Under the pieces are notes generated by a model, which saw nothing but the letters and a program-made list of their open reading frames with translations, did no database searches and was not told where the DNA came from. A stretch of 64,000 nucleotides of DNA. Origin: Candidatus Methanophagales archaeon (lineage in GTDB: Archaea > Halobacteriota > Syntropharchaeia > Alkanophagales > Methanospirareceae). Both the position numbers and the translations under genes were made by a program. Location: the NCBI GenBank assembly GCA_024699715.1, contig JANPRD010000011.1, forward strand, positions 94,906-158,905. The letters run 5' to 3'. Shown here piece after piece: positions 47,770-57,547 of this stretch (within the stretch, counting starts at the first letter, position 1; every line of letters begins with the position of its first letter).

Positions 47770-49083
47770 TTAGATGTTCAAAGTCTCACCTGCCTCCGTT
47801 GCCCGTTGGGTGTGCCCTTTAATGCACTCCTGCAACTCTTTCACAATCTCTTCAATTTCAAGCGCTCGGATAGTTGCATCCATTTTGCATAGCAGACAGG
47901 TCAGATGCGACTCGTTCAAACGCTTGTATCCGCCACCTGAAATGTTCAAAAGCACGGTGTCTTCTTTGCGGATGACGCCACGCTCAACTGCTTGAATGAG
48001 TGCTGCGACCGCAACCGCCGCAGCAGGGTCTATGTCTATGCCCTCAACGCTCTCAAAGAGCTTCTGTGCGGACTTCGCCTCCTCGTTTGTGATGCCATAC
48101 ATTTCGCCATGCGTTGCTCTCAAAATTTCGTAGACGCCTCCTTTCAATGCGTAGGGCGGATTTTTGTTTGAAAGCACATCCGCATACATCTGACGAATGC
48201 GGATTTCTGCGTCCGCAGTGTCCTCTGGGATTATTTTGGAACGGCGAGCTTTCCAAGCCCTGAACATCGGTGCAAAAGGCAAATTCTGAGCGAGATGCAG
48301 TCTCGGCATTCCTCTCATGTTTTTGCTTTCGTTGAGAAGTCTTGTAGCCTGCTCAAACACGCCGATTGCACCCGTCCCGCTGCCGACCGCTTGAAAGTAG
48401 TGAGTTGGGAAGACATGCATCCGAAAGACGGCGTCAAGCAAGACAACGCCGAGAGCGTCACGACGAGCAACATTCCTGAAGCCACCTTCGCTTACAAACA
48501 AATGTGGGCATGCATCGCAAATGCTCGCAGCAACACGAATTGCGTCTGGGTAGTCGCCTCTCACTGCTACAAGCACGACATGCGAAGGCTCTTTCGTTGC
48601 CCACAGTCGTCTCAAAGCCTTTTCAGGAACGACGCAAACGACAGGCATTCCACACGAGGCGGAAACTTGAGCGAAGCCTCTTGCGGTGTTCCCTGCGGAT
48701 GCCACCACCAAGATGCGAGATGTCGTCTCGTAAGCCCGCTGGAATGTTGCGATTGCCTCATATTCCTTGAATGTGCATGTCTCCACGAATGCTCCTCGCT
48801 CAGGCCAGAAGCCGTTGAAACTCACATATAAATTGCGGAGACGAAGCTCACGAGCAAGCCCCTCGCTCTTGTAAGTGGCAGGCATCGCATCTGAATTCAC
48901 AAATGGCTTTTCGGTTGAAGGCAACCAGTCCCAGAATTTCCAAATGCCACCGAGTTTCCTCAAAGAGAGCTCGCAAGAATATTCAGACCTTAAGAGTCCG
49001 TCATGCCCTCTCGGACATTTGTTCGTGTAAGCATCCGCAACCCTCAAACCGCACTCCAAACACCTCAAAACATATTTTCCCAT
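47770..49083 (-). CDS. Cysteate synthase (threonine synthase-like)
   Basis: PLP enzyme converting phosphoserine and sulfite to L-cysteate for coenzyme M synthesis. It is 437 residues from the ATG at 49083, which has GGAGG before it. The N-terminal zinc-ribbon-like part is YVLRCLECGLRVADAY followed by CPRGHDGLLR. The PLP lysine lies in ETCTFKEYEAIATF and the phosphate-binding loop is VVASAGNTARGFAQVSASCG. A threonine synthase would make phosphohomoserine-derived threonine. Adjacency to sulfopyruvate decarboxylase strongly favours cysteate synthase. Confidence 0.85.
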   Translation of the reverse strand: MGKYVLRCLECGLRVADAYTNKCPRGHDGLLRSEYSCELSLRKLGGIWKFWDWLPSTEKPFVNSDAMPATYKSEGLARELRLRNLYVSFNGFWPERGAFVETCTFKEYEAIATFQRAYETTSRILVVASAGNTARGFAQVSASCGMPVVCVVPEKALRRLWATKEPSHVVLVAVRGDYPDAIRVAASICDACPHLFVSEGGFRNVARRDALGVVLLDAVFRMHVFPTHYFQAVGSGTGAIGVFEQATRLLNESKNMRGMPRLHLAQNLPFAPMFRAWKARRSKIIPEDTADAEIRIRQMYADVLSNKNPPYALKGGVYEILRATHGEMYGITNEEAKSAQKLFESVEGIDIDPAAAVAVAALIQAVERGVIRKEDTVLLNISGGGYKRLNESHLTCLLCKMDATIRALEIEEIVKELQECIKGHTQRATEAGETLNI

Positions 49084-49146
49084 TTCTACCATTCCTCCAC
49101 TGCTGCGAAGCACACGCCCTCCTCCTCACGCTCACGCCCTCAAACC

Positions 49147-49929
49147 TCAAACGGCAACGGAGAGACCTTTACGCCAGCGTAGGAGGCGAGCATCCACGAC
49201 GCACCTGAAAATGCGGTCAAGAAGCATGGCAAGCAAACCGATAACGAGCATGTATGCGACGACCCTGTCCATCATGTGCAGACCGTAGAAGAACCAAAGC
49301 TTGAAACCGAGACCGCTGTTTGACGCTCCGAGCATTTCAGCGGCGACGACGCACATCCAACCGACGCCCATTCCCACTCTGATGCCCGTTGCGATGAAAG
49401 GCAGCGAATAGGGAATCGCAACAGATTTTATCAGCGACGCATTCGTCTTGCAGCCAAGCACACGAGCAGCATCTATGTAAATCCTGTCAACACTTCTGAA
49501 GCCCGCATAAGTGTTGAGCAAAACTGGGAACACCGCACCGATGAAAACAATGAATCCCGCCGCTTGATGCGTGCATCCGAGCCATGCAATCGCAAATGGA
49601 ATCCACGCTAAAGGAGGAATCGCCCTCGTTACCTCTATTATCGGGTCTGTTGAACGCTCAACAACCCTGAACCATCCCATTGTTGCACCTATTGTTATTC
49701 CTACTGCTGCGCCCATGCAGATTCCGATGCCAAAATGCATGAAACTGACAAGAATATCCTCAGGTAGCGTGTCAGAAATCTCGTAAAACGCAAGAAGCAC
49801 TGAACTCGGACTCGGCAGCTTGAACGGCTCTGCGACAACAAAATCCGCAACCGCCTCCCACACCGCAAGAACGACGCACACTGAAATGCCTTCTACTACG
49901 CCACGCCTCTGCAAAGCCTCTCTCAACAT
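49147..49929 (-). CDS. ABC transporter permease, sulfonate/taurine/nitrate type
   Basis: A 260-residue SsuC/TauC-like permease with about six membrane segments. The coupling (EAA) region reads AARVLGCKTNASLIKSVAIP, contacting the ATPase. VGWMCVVAAEMLGASNSGLG is typical of this group. It lies 97 bp downstream of the substrate-binding protein and 63 bp upstream of cysteate synthase. It forms a transporter with the genes at 45767 and 50027. Confidence 0.88.
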   Translation of the reverse strand: MLREALQRRGVVEGISVCVVLAVWEAVADFVVAEPFKLPSPSSVLLAFYEISDTLPEDILVSFMHFGIGICMGAAVGITIGATMGWFRVVERSTDPIIEVTRAIPPLAWIPFAIAWLGCTHQAAGFIVFIGAVFPVLLNTYAGFRSVDRIYIDAARVLGCKTNASLIKSVAIPYSLPFIATGIRVGMGVGWMCVVAAEMLGASNSGLGFKLWFFYGLHMMDRVVAYMLVIGLLAMLLDRIFRCVVDARLLRWRKGLSVAV

Positions 49930-50026
49930 TTACTCTCACCTCTCCGCCTCGCCTTCTGCCAGCCGGCTTCTGCACAACATCTGCCTGTGCCTGTCGTGCT
50001 GCTGTGCCTGTCGTGCCGACGAGCGA

Positions 50027-51175
50027 CTACCTGTTGCTCTGTCCGAAGCGTCTTCTCGCAATAAAGCACACGACCACTGCGGAAACTGCGGAAATTGTGG
50101 AAATTGCAGTGAAACCTGGTGTTTGAGTTTTTGATGCTGCTCGCAAGACGAGAGCGGAGCCATTTATCTGAACGGCAGCAACGATTTTCGCATCAAGGCC
50201 AGAATTCGCTATCGCTGTGATTGGAGGAGCAGTCCCGACATAAGCGACATCTATCTCGCCTGCGAGCATCGCATTCATCTCAGGCGGTCCAGAAGGGAAC
50301 TCTTTGTCCGTGACATTCTCAACGCCAAACCGCTTCAAGTCATTCTGCCACCACCCTTTCTCCATCGCAATCATCTCCGCTATCTGATGCGTGCTCGGCT
50401 GGTAACCGATGCGAATCTCTTTTATCTCTTCTCTCTCCGCTGGAACAGGTATGGGAGAGGATGAAATGCCCATAATTTTATCGTAAAATCTCGTGTCGAA
50501 GAGGTCTTCATCCGTAAGAAGTCTTTTTGCGAGACCGAGTTCGTAGTTCACTCGTGCATATTCAAGTGTTGAATTCATCATTTCATGCGGATTTGTGATC
50601 CAGTCGCCATCCCATCGCTCAAAGGATGCGAGCGTCTTCTCATAATCAAATCCAGTTTTGTTTGAAAATATCCTCGCAGCCTCTTCAGGATGCTCTTTCA
50701 GGTATTTTGTCGCATTTATGTGCGTCCTCACGATCTGCTCAACGATTTCAGGATGCTCTCTTATCAGTTTTCCGCTGACTAAGAGGCAACAGCACGCATG
50801 ATTAGGATACATTTCGCCTGATTGCACGACTCTTACACCTTTCCCGTCAAGTTCTATGATAGTTGGCGCCGGTTCTGGAAGAAAAACGGCATCAACAGCA
50901 CCCGATTCTATCGCAGAAATCGCCTCACGAGGCCCCATCGTCCTTATTTCTACATCCTTCTCGGGGTCTAACCCGTTCTCTTTCAACCATTTGCTCAATA
51001 TCGTATATTGAATGCTCCCCGGCGGGAAAGTCGCAATCTTGAGACCTTTCAAGTCCTTCGGCTCTTTGTATTTTGATGCGAGCTCAGGTGTCTCCCCCGC
51101 CACTGCAAATGCTGCGATAACAAGAGACGCCGAAAAAACGGCGAGAAACAGCAGCACCCTCCCACTTCCTTGCAT
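50027..51175 (-). CDS. ABC substrate-binding protein, circularly permuted, with PGF-CTERM anchor
   Basis: A 382-residue SsuA/TauA/NrtA-like binding protein. Residues 1-27 are a signal peptide (VLLFLAVFSASLVIAAFAV). The order after that is unusual. Residues 38-235 carry what is normally the second part (DLKGLKIATFPPGSIQYTIL, IESGAVDAVFLPEPAPTIIE). Residues 252-348 carry what is normally the first part (EIRIGYQPSTHQIAEMIAME, AGEIDVAYVGTAPPITAIAN). The normal join (ALVLRA then SKYKEPKDLKG) is therefore split between the two ends of this protein. Residues 351-376 are a PGF-CTERM sorting signal (TQTPGFTAISTISAV then RRR), implying processing by archaeosortase A and lipid anchoring. It is the first gene of the operon. 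Substrate is inferred to be a sulfonate. Confidence 0.85.
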   Translation of the reverse strand: MQGSGRVLLFLAVFSASLVIAAFAVAGETPELASKYKEPKDLKGLKIATFPPGSIQYTILSKWLKENGLDPEKDVEIRTMGPREAISAIESGAVDAVFLPEPAPTIIELDGKGVRVVQSGEMYPNHACCCLLVSGKLIREHPEIVEQIVRTHINATKYLKEHPEEAARIFSNKTGFDYEKTLASFERWDGDWITNPHEMMNSTLEYARVNYELGLAKRLLTDEDLFDTRFYDKIMGISSSPIPVPAEREEIKEIRIGYQPSTHQIAEMIAMEKGWWQNDLKRFGVENVTDKEFPSGPPEMNAMLAGEIDVAYVGTAPPITAIANSGLDAKIVAAVQINGSALVLRAASKTQTPGFTAISTISAVSAVVVCFIARRRFGQSNR

Positions 51176-51284
51176 CCTTCTCTCACCCCCAAATCCAGAT
51201 TGCCCGCAAACCCTTATTTAAATATTGATGTTTTGTGAAAATCATTTACCTTTTTGTATAAAAAAGCGGGAGGTGAAAATGAGA
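51175..51284. promoter_or_regulatory. Divergent promoter region of the coenzyme M/ABC operon and its regulator
   Basis: An AT-rich gap with TTATTTAAATATTGATG, whose TTTAAATA core reads as a TATA box on either strand, followed by a strong Shine-Dalgarno GGAGGTGA for the regulator. An operator for the HTH protein would be expected here, but no clear dyad was singled out. Confidence 0.45.
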
Positions 51285-51844
51285 TGCGAGGGGAATCTAC
51301 ACAAAAAGGAAAGTATGTGAGCGTTTCGGATGAGGTCGTTGAAGAGGTGCTGAAGGAGGGGAAGAGTCTTTCTGAGGTGCTGAGAAGGGCAATTAAAAGG
51401 CTCGGAATCCCGGTCAGTGATTTCAGTCAGAGGGCGGGAATACCCGCAAGCACGCTATACAAGATTCTTTCTGGCGAGAGGGAGCCGAACCTTCGGACTT
51501 TCCGCAAGATAGTAAGCACATTGAGAGCGTTGGAGTCCCCTTCGCACGAACGACGAAAGTTCATCGCAGTCATCGGCTCAAGAGGCATTCTTGACAACAT
51601 TGAGCGTAAGGAAATCAGATGTGGCGAAGAGACGCTTGAGATTCGTGAGTATGCGGTCACGACAATTGAGGAGGCGATGATTGCTGCGATTCAGGCTGAG
51701 CGAGAGGGTGCTTCGGCACTCGTCTGCGCACCCATTTTGAGTCCTACGGTTGAGAAGATTGTGAGGTTGCCAGTTGCGACGATTAAGCCGAGAGGCAGCG
51801 TCATTCGGGCAATTGAGCTCGCTGCGAAGAAAATTACGGCTTGA
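51284..51844 (+). CDS. HTH (Xre/Cro-CI type) transcriptional regulator with C-terminal sensor-like domain
   Basis: A 186-residue protein. A helix-turn-helix lies at about residues 45-65 (VSDFSQRAGIPASTLYKILS). The rest is an alpha/beta domain (FIAVIGSRGILDNIE, TTIEEAMIAAIQAEREGASA, LVCAPILSPTVEKIV) of the type found in archaeal regulators that bind small effectors. The ATG at 51284 follows GGAGGTGA by 7 bases. It is divergent from the transporter/coenzyme M operon; the 108-bp gap holds a TATA-like TTTAAATA. It is the natural candidate regulator of that operon. Confidence 0.75.
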   Translation: MRGESTQKGKYVSVSDEVVEEVLKEGKSLSEVLRRAIKRLGIPVSDFSQRAGIPASTLYKILSGEREPNLRTFRKIVSTLRALESPSHERRKFIAVIGSRGILDNIERKEIRCGEETLEIREYAVTTIEEAMIAAIQAEREGASALVCAPILSPTVEKIVRLPVATIKPRGSVIRAIELAAKKITA

Positions 51845-51900
51845 ATTGCGAAGCGAAACGCACAGCAGTTTCGTGTGAGCGTTGCGGCGTTTGAGCGATG

Positions 51901-54900
51901 TTATGAGAGAGCGGCGGGAATCATCGCATTTATCTGCTCCGAAGTGAAATGCTGTTGGTTCAAAGCACCGACGGGACACTCGGAAATGCAAGCACCACAG
52001 CCCTTGCAAAGCACAGGATTCACAAAAGACTTCCTCGTTTTCAGTGTTATTTCTCCCAATCTTTCCTCAATATCTCGCATTTCTATCGCATTGAAGGGGC
52101 AGACTGCGGTGCAAGATGCGCAACCGATGCATTTCCTCTCGTCAACAACCGCAACTATCGGCTCTATCTCCAAATATTCTTTCGTTAGTAGGGAGCAAGC
52201 CATTGAAGCTGCCGCAGATGCTTGAGCGACGGTGTCTGGAATGTCCTTCGGCGACTGACAGCAGCCAGCGATGAAAATGCCTTCTGTGAGCGTCTCAACT
52301 GGACGCAATTTTGGATGAGCTTCCAAGAAGAATTTGTCGGCGCTCTGTGTGATTTTCAGCATTCTTGCGAGAGAAATAGCGTCTTCACGAGGGACTACCG
52401 CTGTTGCGAGGACGACGATGTCAGCTGGAAACTCTCTTCGCTTTCCTTCGCACACCGCTCTCACAACTAAGCTTCCATTTTGCTTTATCACTTCAATCGG
52501 CTCATCCAATTCTCTTCTCACATAAGAGACTTCTGAACGCACCTTTTCGTAGAATTCCTCATAGCCTTTACCGTATGCTCTCACATCAGTGTATAAAACC
52601 GTAATATCAGCGTCAGGAATCTTCTCTTTTATCAAATGAGCCTGTTTCATTATATACATGCAGCATATACGAGAGCAATAAGGTCGCTCCTCACTGCGAG
52701 AACCCACACAACTTATGAACACTACTCGCTTCGGCTCCCTTCCATTTACAATAATTTTTCCTCCCGTAGGTCCAGATGCATTCATTAACCTCTCTAATTC
52801 AAGCGAAGTGATGACCTCATCATATTCATAGCCGTATTTTTCATCCAAAGAGGGGTCATATAAATCAAATCCCGTCGCAACGACAATCGCACCGACATCC
52901 AAATTAACGATTTCGTCTGTCATTTTGTGGTTAATTGCGTCAGCCTCGCACACGCTCTCGCAGACACCGCACTCGCAACACAACTTGCAGTGCAGACACC
53001 TGCTCGCCTCTTCCCTCGCAGCCTCTTCGTCGTAGCCAAGCTCAACGCACTCAAAACTACGCAAGCGTCGCTCAAGCGGAATCTTTGGCATCGTTACCCT
53101 GCCCTTCCGCTCTTTCGGGACACCGACCTCCTCAATGCTGATTTTCTTCGCCTTCTCCTCGCCTTCCTCCGCCACTCCCGCCTCGCCAAGCGCCTCTCCC
53201 CGCAAGAACTTGTGAATTGCTTCTGCCGCCTTTCGCCCTGCGCTGACCGCCTCAACGACCGTTGCAGGGCCTGAAACGCAGTCTCCGCCTGCAAAAATGT
53301 TTCCGACGCCCGTGTATCCGTTCCAGTCCGTTTTCACAACTCCTCGCTCAACTTTAACACCGCTTCCTTCCAAAAAATCCCATTCTACCTGCTGACCAAT
53401 CGCAATTATCACCGAATCAGCATCAAAAAAGAACTCTGAACCCTCAATTGGAATGGGTTTTCTGCGTCCTGTCTCGTCAGGAGCTCCCAATTTCATTCTA
53501 ATTAATTCCACTTTTTCAACTTTTCTTTCGCCTATTATCCGCTTAGGATTCACCAGGAACATGAATTTGACGCCTTCCTCCTCAGCCTCACGAACCTCTT
53601 CTTCTCTCGCAGGCATCTCTTCCCTGCTCCGCCTGTATGCAATCGTGACTTCCGACCCCAAGCGAACAGCACTGCGAGCAACATCAATCGCAACATCGCC
53701 TCCGCCAACAACAAGCACTCGCTTCCCTACGATTCGCTTCAATCTCTCTCTTTCTGTCTCACCGCCGAGATTCAAACGCCTCAAGAAATCTACGCCGTGA
53801 AAAACACCCTGTAGGTCTTCACCTTCTATTCCCATTCTTCTGCTCCTATGCGCCCCTACCGCAACAAAAACAGCATCATATTCTTCGCAAATCTCCTTGA
53901 ATTTCTCTCTGTTGACTTCAACTCCGCATTCTATCTCAACACCAGCTCTCTTAATATACTCAATATCACGCTGAAGTGCATCACGAGGCAGTCTGTAAGG
54001 CGGAATTCCTGCGGATAGCATCCCTCCCGCAACGGGTAAACGCTCAAATATTTTCACGGAGTAGCCTTTCAAAGCGAGGAAGTATGCGGCGGTAAGCCCA
54101 GCAGGTCCAGAGCCTACGATTGCAACTTTCTTCTTCCTACGCTCTCCCTCTCCCTGCTCCACCCGCCCCTCCTGCTCCTTTTGCTCCTCTTGCTCCTCTT
54201 CTCGCTCTTCTCGCTCTCCCGCTCTCCTCGCTCCTCTGCTTCAGGAGGGGAGTCTTCCTCTGTTCCCACGATTTTGTCTGCGACGAAGCGTTTCAATGCT
54301 CGTATTGCGACAGGCTCATCCACCTCACGACGATTGCACTCGCTCTCGCATGGATGCGGACACACATAACCACAAACAGATGGCAGCGGATTCGTCTTCC
54401 TTATCAAATCCACCGCCTCTTTATACCTACCAGCTGCAATCAACGCAACATAACCCTGCACATTCACACCCGCAGGACACGCAGCCTCGCAAGGTGGCTT
54501 CCCTTCACGCTTTAAAATCGTGTAAACAAGAGGAACTGCTTGCGGGAATGGTATGAAAACAGGTGCAGTTCTGCTCAGTCCGCAGTCAAATGCGTTCGGA
54601 ACGATTCCTTGTTGAGGGCAAGCCTTTGCACATTCACCGCATCCCGTGCATTTTTCCTCGTCAATGAAGCGTGCCTTGCGACGAACCCTCACCTTGAAAT
54701 TCCCAACAAAACCCTCAACGCCCTCAACTTCAGAGTAAGTCAGCAATTCTATGTTCGGATGATGAGCGATTTCAACCATTTTAGGCGTGAGAATGCAAGC
54801 TGAGCAGTCTAAAGTTGGGAAAGTTTTGTCTAATTGTGCCATGTGTCCGCCAATTGAAGGTTCTTTCTCAACTAAATACACTTTGAATCCCGCATTTGCG

Positions 54901-55397
54901 ATGTCTAAAGCAGCCTGAATGCCAGCAATTCCCCCACCAATCACGAGTGCATTCTTATTCAGAGGCACACGCAAACGCTCTAAAGATTTCGCTCTTGAGA
55001 CCTTCGCAACAGCAGCAGCAACGAGAGCCTTCGCCTTCTCCGTCGCCTCCTTGCGGGCTGTGTGAACCCACGAGCATTGCTCCCTTATGTTTGCCATTTC
55101 CATGCAGTAGGGGTTAAGACCCGCCTCCTCGCAAGCGTTTCTGAATGTTTGCTCGTGCATTCTCGGCGAGCATGAGGCGACAACCACTGCATCCAATTTC
55201 AAATCAAGAATGTCCTTCTTTATCAATTCTTGACCCGGGTCAGAGCACATATACATATAATCACGAGCAACTACAACGCCTGAAAGCGATTTCGCATACT
55301 CTGCAACCTCCTTAACATCCACTATTCCCGCTATATTCACACCACAGTGGCAAACATATACACCTATTCGCTTGCTTTCTCCTTCTCTTCCGCTCAT
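51901..55397 (-). CDS. HdrA-like protein with inserted GltD/NfnB-like flavoprotein module, one frameshift
   Basis: An electron-bifurcation-type flavoprotein. The N-terminal frame (from 55397) has GVYVCHCGVNIAGIVDVKEV, SCSPRMHEQTFRNACEEAG and the FAD site NALVIGGGIAGIQAALDIA. TGCGECAKACPQQGIV follows. It then enters the Fe-S part of a GltD domain (PPCEAACPAGVNVQGY, CGYVCPHPCESECNRREVDE). The second frame continues the GltD module (KVAIVGSGPAGLTAAYFLAL, LVVGGGDVAIDVARSAVRLG, AIGQQVEWDF). It returns to HdrA with ATGFDLYDPSLDEKYGY, CVGSRSEERPYCSRICCMY and two ferredoxin motifs (CIGCASCTAVCP, CKGCGACISECP). The frames overlap at 54114-54162 in an Arg/Glu/Ser-rich linker. One polypeptide of about 1,165 residues is likely because the GltD module is split by the break. 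Confidence 0.82.
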
Positions 55398-55475
55398 TTC
55401 CCCTCTCACCCGCTCATTTTCCCGTCTCTTTTATCTCATCTCCCGCCCCTTACTCTTACCTTCTCTTTCGCCTCT

Positions 55476-57503
55476 TCAGGCGGAGAGTGCGTCAATCTGA
55501 GCGAGCAATTGCCTTTCGTTGAAATGCAGGACGGAAATCGCTCCAGAGGGGCATGCCGCCGCACAAGAGCCACAGCCCTTGCACAGAACCTCGTTCACGA
55601 CCGCAACACCCTTACGCTCTCGCAGTTCAGATGCTTTCGCCTTCGTCGCCACCACCGCTCTCGCCATTGTAGCCTCCGAATGCTCAACGGAGACCGCACC
55701 GAAAGGACAGACGGAAACGCAAGTGCCGCAACCGACGCAGATATGCTCATTAACGAACGCAACAGTCGGCTCAACCTCAACATAGCCCCTCAAAATGGGA
55801 ACGGATGCTCTGATTGCGGCACCTACCGCTTGAGCAACGCTATCTTGAATGTCTTTCGGCGACTGACAGCAGCCAGCTAAGAAAACACCATCAATTGCGG
55901 TGTCAACAGGTCTCAACTTCGGATGCGCCTCCAAGAAAAAGCCTTCTGAACCTCTCGGAATCTTCAAAATGCGAGAAATTTCCTCCGCATCACATCGTGG
56001 AACAACTGCGGTTGCGAGAACAACAAGGTCGGCGGGAAACTTTCGCTCTTCTCCCTCGCATACCGCACTCACAATCACTCCTTCCCCTCGCTTCTCTACC
56101 TCTATCCGCTCATCAAGCTCCCGCCTCACATAATTTACGCCTTCAGCACGCACACGCTGATAAAACTCCTCGCACCCCTTACCGAATGCACGAACATCCG
56201 TGTATAAGACGGTCACATGAGCATCAGGAATCTTCTCTTTCACTCATATGAGCCTGTTTCATTATATACATGCAGCATATACGGGAGCAATAAGGTCGCT
56301 CTTCTGAACGAGAACCCACACAACTTATGAACACTACTCGCTTAGGCTCCCTTCCATTCACAATAATTTTTCCTCCCGTGGGTCCTGACGCATTCATCAT
56401 CCTCTCTAATTCAAGCGATGTGATGACCTCATCATATTTATATCCGTATTTTTCATCCGAAGAGGGGTCATATAAATCAAATCCCGTCGCAACTATGATA
56501 GTTCCAACCGAAATTTCAATAATTTCATCCTTTTGAGAGAAATCTATCGCATCAGTAGGGCATACTTCAACACATTTCGGTCTCTTACCGCACTTTCCCT
56601 TCGTTATCATAAGACAATTATCTGCATCAACACATAAACAGACGGAACTGCCTGCGGAAACGGTATGTATATCGCACTCCTCTTCCCTAAACCCGCCTCA
56701 AACTCACTCGGAATGCGGTCACGAAGCCTGCACGCTTCCGAACAGAGACCGCAACTCCTGCATTTTTTCTCGTCAACAAACCTCGCCTTCTTACGAACTC
56801 GCACTTTGAAGTTACCGATGAAGCCTTCAACACTCTCAATTTCAGAATAAGTTAGCAATTTTATGCGAGGATGGCGGGAAACTTCAACCATTTTAGGCGT
56901 GAGAATGCAAGCGGAGCAGTCTAAAGTCGGAAATGTTTTGTCTAATTGTGCCATGTGTCCGCCGATTGAGGGAGATTTCTCTACTAAAATGGTCTCAATA
57001 CCTTTATTTGCAAGTTCTAAAGCGGCGTAGATGCCTGCAACTCCGCCACCGACGACCAAAGCACGAGGGACTACCCGCACTTTCCTCCTGCTCAATGGCT
57101 CAAGCGCCGCCACTCGCTCAACCGCAGCTCTGACGAGAGCCTTCGCCTTCTCCGTCGCATCCTTGCGGGCTGTGTGAACCCACGAGCATTGCTCCCTTAT
57201 GTTTGCCTGCTCGTAGCAGTAAGGATTCACGCCTGCCTCTTCACACACCCTTCTGAATGTTTGTTCGTGCATTCTCGGCGAGCATGAGGCGACAACAATC
57301 CTGTTAAGTCGCAACTCACGGATGTCTTTCTTAATCATTTCCTGCCCAGGCTCCGAACACATGTATCTGTATGCACGAGAAACAACAACATTCGGCAGTT
57401 TTGATGCGAATTCAGCAACTTCCTCAACATCTACCGTCGCTGCTATGTTCATTCCGCAGTGGCAAACATACACACCGATGCGAACTTCCTCCCTTCTTTT
57501 CAT
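55476..57503 (-). CDS. hdrA: Heterodisulfide reductase subunit A-like protein, two frameshifts
   Basis: A canonical HdrA-type flavoprotein, which splits electrons between ferredoxin and the CoM-S-S-CoB heterodisulfide with HdrBC. Frame 1 has RIGVYVCHCGMNIAATVDVE, SCSPRMHEQTFRRVCEEAG, VVGGGVAGIYAALELANKGI and CRSCGLCSEACRLRD. Frame 2 has LMITKGKCGKRPKCVEVCP and GFDLYDPSSDEKYGYKYDE. Frame 3 has IKEKIPDA-like TVLYTDVRAFGKGCEEFY, FLEAHPKLRPVDT, AGCCQSPKDIQDSVAQA and two ferredoxin motifs (CVGCGTCVSVCP, CKGCGSCAAACP). Breaks are near 56620 and 56240. It has about 675 residues, and no HdrB, HdrC or MvhD is adjacent. It is a tandem paralog of the gene downstream. Confidence 0.85.
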
Positions 57504-57547
57504 TTTTTCCCTCTCCCCTCGCACTCTCTTTCAAAAAACACGCACAT

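Noticed and set aside
47770..49083. Threonine synthase
   Set aside because: The fold is shared, but the position directly before sulfopyruvate decarboxylase points to cysteate synthase of coenzyme M synthesis.
53453..53800. Plus-strand frames across the HdrA and HdrA-GltD genes
   Set aside because: All are antisense to conserved flavoprotein and ferredoxin motifs.
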